From Paenibacillaceae bacterium (GTDB taxonomy: Bacteria; Bacillota; Bacilli; Paenibacillales; Paenibacillaceae): 64,000 nucleotides of DNA. Location: contig REGQ01000031.1 in assembly GCA_004134985.1 (NCBI GenBank), forward strand, positions 1 through 64,000. Direction: 5' to 3'. Position 1 is the first letter of the stretch. Every line of letters starts with the position of its first letter. The notes beneath the pieces were generated by a model. The model was given only the letters and a program-made list of their open reading frames with translations. It was not told the origin of the DNA and did not search any database. The translations under genes and the position numbers were made by a program. Below, piece by piece: positions 62,415-64,000 of the stretch.

Positions 62415-62656
62415 AATATCATATAGAATTGGTCATCCAGCGATCATTTCAACGATTCTATATGAAAAATCATATAGAATTGGTCATTCGGCGATCATTT
62501 CAACGATTCTATATGAAAAATCATATAGAATCGATCATCCAGCGATCATTTCAACGATTCTATATGAAATATCGTATAGAATCGACCAGCCAGCGATAAT
62601 TTCAACAATTCTATATGAAGTATCATATAGAATTGGTCATCCAGCGATCACTCAGA
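62402..62656. repeat. Five tandem 51-bp units, each a 13-bp hairpin
   Basis: Five head-to-tail units of exactly 51 bp (62402, 62453, 62504, 62555, 62606). Each starts with an inverted repeat, C(G/A)ATTCTATATGA, 4-nt loop, TCATATAGAAT(T/C)G, followed by a near-constant linker GTCATCCAGCGATCATTTCAA. Stem differences are compensated: the second position pairs as G-C in units 3 and 4, A-T in unit 5 and G-U in units 1 and 2, and changes in unit 1 (GTATGA) and unit 4 (TCGTAT) become G-U pairs. Because 51 is a multiple of 3, several frames stay open, but no ribosome site is present, so I do not read it as protein. Confidence 0.9.
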
Positions 62657-62672
62657 CAAGGCCATTGCCCAC

Positions 62673-62706
62673 AATGCCCAAAGAGCAATTATGCTCAATG
62701 GGCATT
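62673..62706. terminator. Hairpin downstream of the repeat array and of the DUF2306-like gene
   Basis: AATGCCCA pairs with TGGGCATT and inner GAGCA with TGCTC, separated by an AA/AA internal loop. Lies 22 nt beyond the stop codon at 62728. T-run weak on both strands. Confidence 0.5.
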
Positions 62707-62727
62707 ATTTCAAACCAGAACCTTCAT

Positions 62728-63387
62728 TCAACTTTGCGTCGTTTTTTGCGTTGGGTGCAATCTCGGCGGGGTAATGATCGTTCTGATGACAACTTCCGGA
62801 ATAATAAGAAGCAGCACGATCGAGCCATACACGCCTATGCTATAGCTGGTCGCGTAAACAAGACCGAATCCCTGATGAAAAAGTGTGGCGATGAGATGAA
62901 TCAACATGTTCGTAAAACAAAAGGCATAGCTTCGAATCATCCAGTTTCGGTGCTGGATCATCCGTTTCTTTTTAATTTGGACAAGCGCCATAATGGTTAT
63001 GAATGGCCATATCAAATTCAGCAGGTTAAACCCCATGCTGCTAATTTTACCTCCGGTCGCGTAAGGCGCCATGTATCCGGAAGTCAGCACGACAAGCAGT
63101 ACTGATACGAGATAAACATAACCATTGATGCGATGGAACGTGCGGCTTTTCTCAAAGATCCGATTGGAAAAGTTGAGCAAACCGGCTGCCATGGCAATGC
63201 AGGCAAAAGCAACATGAACGTACATCACATTTAACCAGACCGGGAGATTAAGCTCACGCTTATGTCCGGTTTTTCGACTTAAAAATCCCGCGGCTTCAGG
63301 ATCGATGATATAATTTTGAACCAAGGCATAAAAGATAAATAGCATAGTGACACAGGCCATCGTTCTATATAAATATTTTCGTTTCAC
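62728..63387 (-). CDS. DUF2306-like integral membrane protein
   Basis: Polytopic membrane protein, 219 aa, with about six to seven helices (YLYRTMACVTMLFIFYALV; VMYVHVAFACIAMAAGLLNF; VYLVSVLLVVLTSGYMAPY; NLIWPFITIMALVQI; TSYSIGVYGSIVLLLIIPEVVIR). Conserved histidines in VHVAFACIA, HRINGYVYL, QHRNWMIRSYA and LIHLIATLFHQ recall heme- or quinone-linked membrane families; DUF2306 is the closest I recall. Function unknown. GTG start with GGGGGG about 11 nt upstream, a long but usable spacing. It lies 56 nt downstream of the DJ-1-like gene on the same strand and is probably cotranscribed. Confidence 0.75.
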   Translation of the reverse strand: MKRKYLYRTMACVTMLFIFYALVQNYIIDPEAAGFLSRKTGHKRELNLPVWLNVMYVHVAFACIAMAAGLLNFSNRIFEKSRTFHRINGYVYLVSVLLVVLTSGYMAPYATGGKISSMGFNLLNLIWPFITIMALVQIKKKRMIQHRNWMIRSYAFCFTNMLIHLIATLFHQGFGLVYATSYSIGVYGSIVLLLIIPEVVIRTIITPPRLHPTQKTTQS

Positions 63388-63443
63388 CGCCCACCAATCC
63401 CCCCTTTCAGTTTTCTACCGTTATTTTCAATCGTTATTGCGGA

Positions 63444-64000
63444 TCAGGGCACTCGCTTCCCGCTTAATTGGGATGCCGGCAATATACCGGCCTTGGCGAT
63501 TCCCGTCATGCGATCTCCGTCGGCGGATACTTCGAATTTTAGATTTATGCGCATTGGCTTCGTGATGCGAAGCGACCAGGCAAGCTTGTTGTTCTGAAGC
63601 ACGGGGTTAATTAACTCGACCGTTTCATCCCCTTGTGTTGCCGTGCCTTGGACCATGCCCTCACGTGTCGATAGCGAGAGCTTGACCTGTAGTTTCCCGA
63701 CTGGCGTGGCGATTGTTGTATCCCAGTTCCCGTCAAAGACAGACGCTTGCTTGAGGTTGTGATCAAGAGAAATCGTTGACACTGTCTCCGATGCGGTGTC
63801 TGGCTCGTAGTCGGTCAATTTTGTATCATCGTTGGGCGCCATGCCCGTATTTCTCCAAACCGTCCCCCTCCGTTCAAATTCGAACAACTGCTCTACCTTG
63901 TGTGCAATGCGAGGCCCAAGTTCACGTTCCACCAGGTACACCGCTACATCAAGTCCGGAAGTTACACCGCCGCCGGAGACCACATTACCATCGTCCACCA
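63444..64000 (-). CDS. DJ-1/PfpI-family protein with extra C-terminal domain (5' end outside window)
   Basis: C-terminal 185 or so residues of a gene whose start lies beyond the window end. The first part, DDGNVVSGGGVTSGLDVAVYLVERELG, is the last helix-strand unit of the DJ-1/PfpI (class-I glutamine-amidotransferase-like) fold, typically preceded by the catalytic Cys that is not visible here. After a linker, a second domain of about 100 residues follows (FDGNWDTTIATPVGKLQVKLSL...GTATQGDETVELINPVL...GIAKAGILPASQLSGKRV), predicted all-beta and of lipocalin-like periodicity. Members may be isonitrile hydratases, proteases or chaperones. Role here unknown. Confidence 0.75.
   Translation of the reverse strand, partial: VDDGNVVSGGGVTSGLDVAVYLVERELGPRIAHKVEQLFEFERRGTVWRNTGMAPNDDTKLTDYEPDTASETVSTISLDHNLKQASVFDGNWDTTIATPVGKLQVKLSLSTREGMVQGTATQGDETVELINPVLQNNKLAWSLRITKPMRINLKFEVSADGDRMTGIAKAGILPASQLSGKRVP

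Noticed and set aside
62402-62656. CRISPR array
   Set aside because: The whole 51-bp unit is conserved, there are no variable spacers and no cas genes.
62395-63105. Long open frame with 17-residue repeats across the 51-bp array, as a repeat protein
   Set aside because: No ribosome site, several frames are open because the unit is a multiple of 3, the frame runs antisense into the DUF2306-like gene, and base changes follow hairpin pairing rather than codons.
1-64000. tRNA or rRNA genes, prophage, integrative element
   Set aside because: No cloverleaf-like CCA-ending segments, rRNA-like stretches, integrase or phage structural genes were noticed on reading both strands. A tRNA scan would settle the first point.

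Overview
The window looks like chromosomal DNA of a spore-forming, Gram-positive, carbohydrate-scavenging bacterium, most likely Paenibacillus or a close relative. The basis is the mix of genes: S-layer-homology (SLH) surface proteins, several CUT1 sugar importers paired with membrane-bound AraC regulators or YesM/YesN-type two-component systems, a YjcZ-type sporulation peptide, lipoprotein signal peptides, strong AGGAGG-type ribosome sites and frequent GTG/TTG starts. No rRNA, tRNA, CRISPR array, prophage or intact insertion sequence was seen.

Layout. 1-547: intergenic, with two dispersed repeats and a terminator. 548-3757 (-): surface protein with three N-terminal SLH domains and C-terminal GLUG repeats. 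4172-10845: sugar importer (binding lipoprotein and two permeases, -) divergent from its sensor kinase/response regulator pair (+). 11004-12722 (-): secreted alkaline phosphatase fused to a stalk-like domain. 13196-17713: DUF3238-like protein, a 38-residue YjcZ-like peptide and a two-gene thiazole/oxazole-modified-microcin (TOMM) synthetase locus. 17746-18504 (-): APH-type kinase. 18749-30190: mannose-glycan locus (membrane AraC regulator, GH130, LplABC-type importer, and divergent GH38 and GH125). 30302-33095 (-): siderophore-sensing AraC/binding-protein fusion and an iron-siderophore binding lipoprotein, each behind the same 15-bp Fur-box sequence. 33361-37142 (-): ribose-type CUT2 importer. 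37433-41486: acetyltransferase, leucine-rich-repeat protein, zinc-ribbon protein and methyltransferase. 41629-52469 (-): one long transcription unit with YesM/YesN-type kinase and regulator, two permeases, binding lipoprotein, FAD oxidoreductase and GH42 beta-galactosidase. 52779-57540: two methyltransferases, two unrecognised proteins, an IS1182-type transposase remnant and a sigma-factor fragment. 58053-61958 (-): a second large GLUG protein, here with its SLH domains at the C terminus. 62181-64000: a decayed lipoprotein gene, a 51-bp tandem hairpin array, a DUF2306-like membrane protein and a DJ-1/PfpI-family gene cut by the window end.

How the genes work together. Three CUT1 importers (4.2-7.3 kb, 22.2-25.8 kb, 45.7-49.1 kb) have no ATPase subunit of their own and presumably share one encoded elsewhere. 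Each sits with a dedicated regulator, and two sit with intracellular glycosidases, so they read as import-then-degrade modules for oligosaccharides. The most unusual items are: a promoter element shared by the two SLH/GLUG genes with identical spacing to the -10 box; a five-unit 51-bp array in which each unit can fold into a hairpin with compensatory changes; a TOMM synthetase pair whose first protein is short and which has no visible precursor; and two families of dispersed intergenic repeats.
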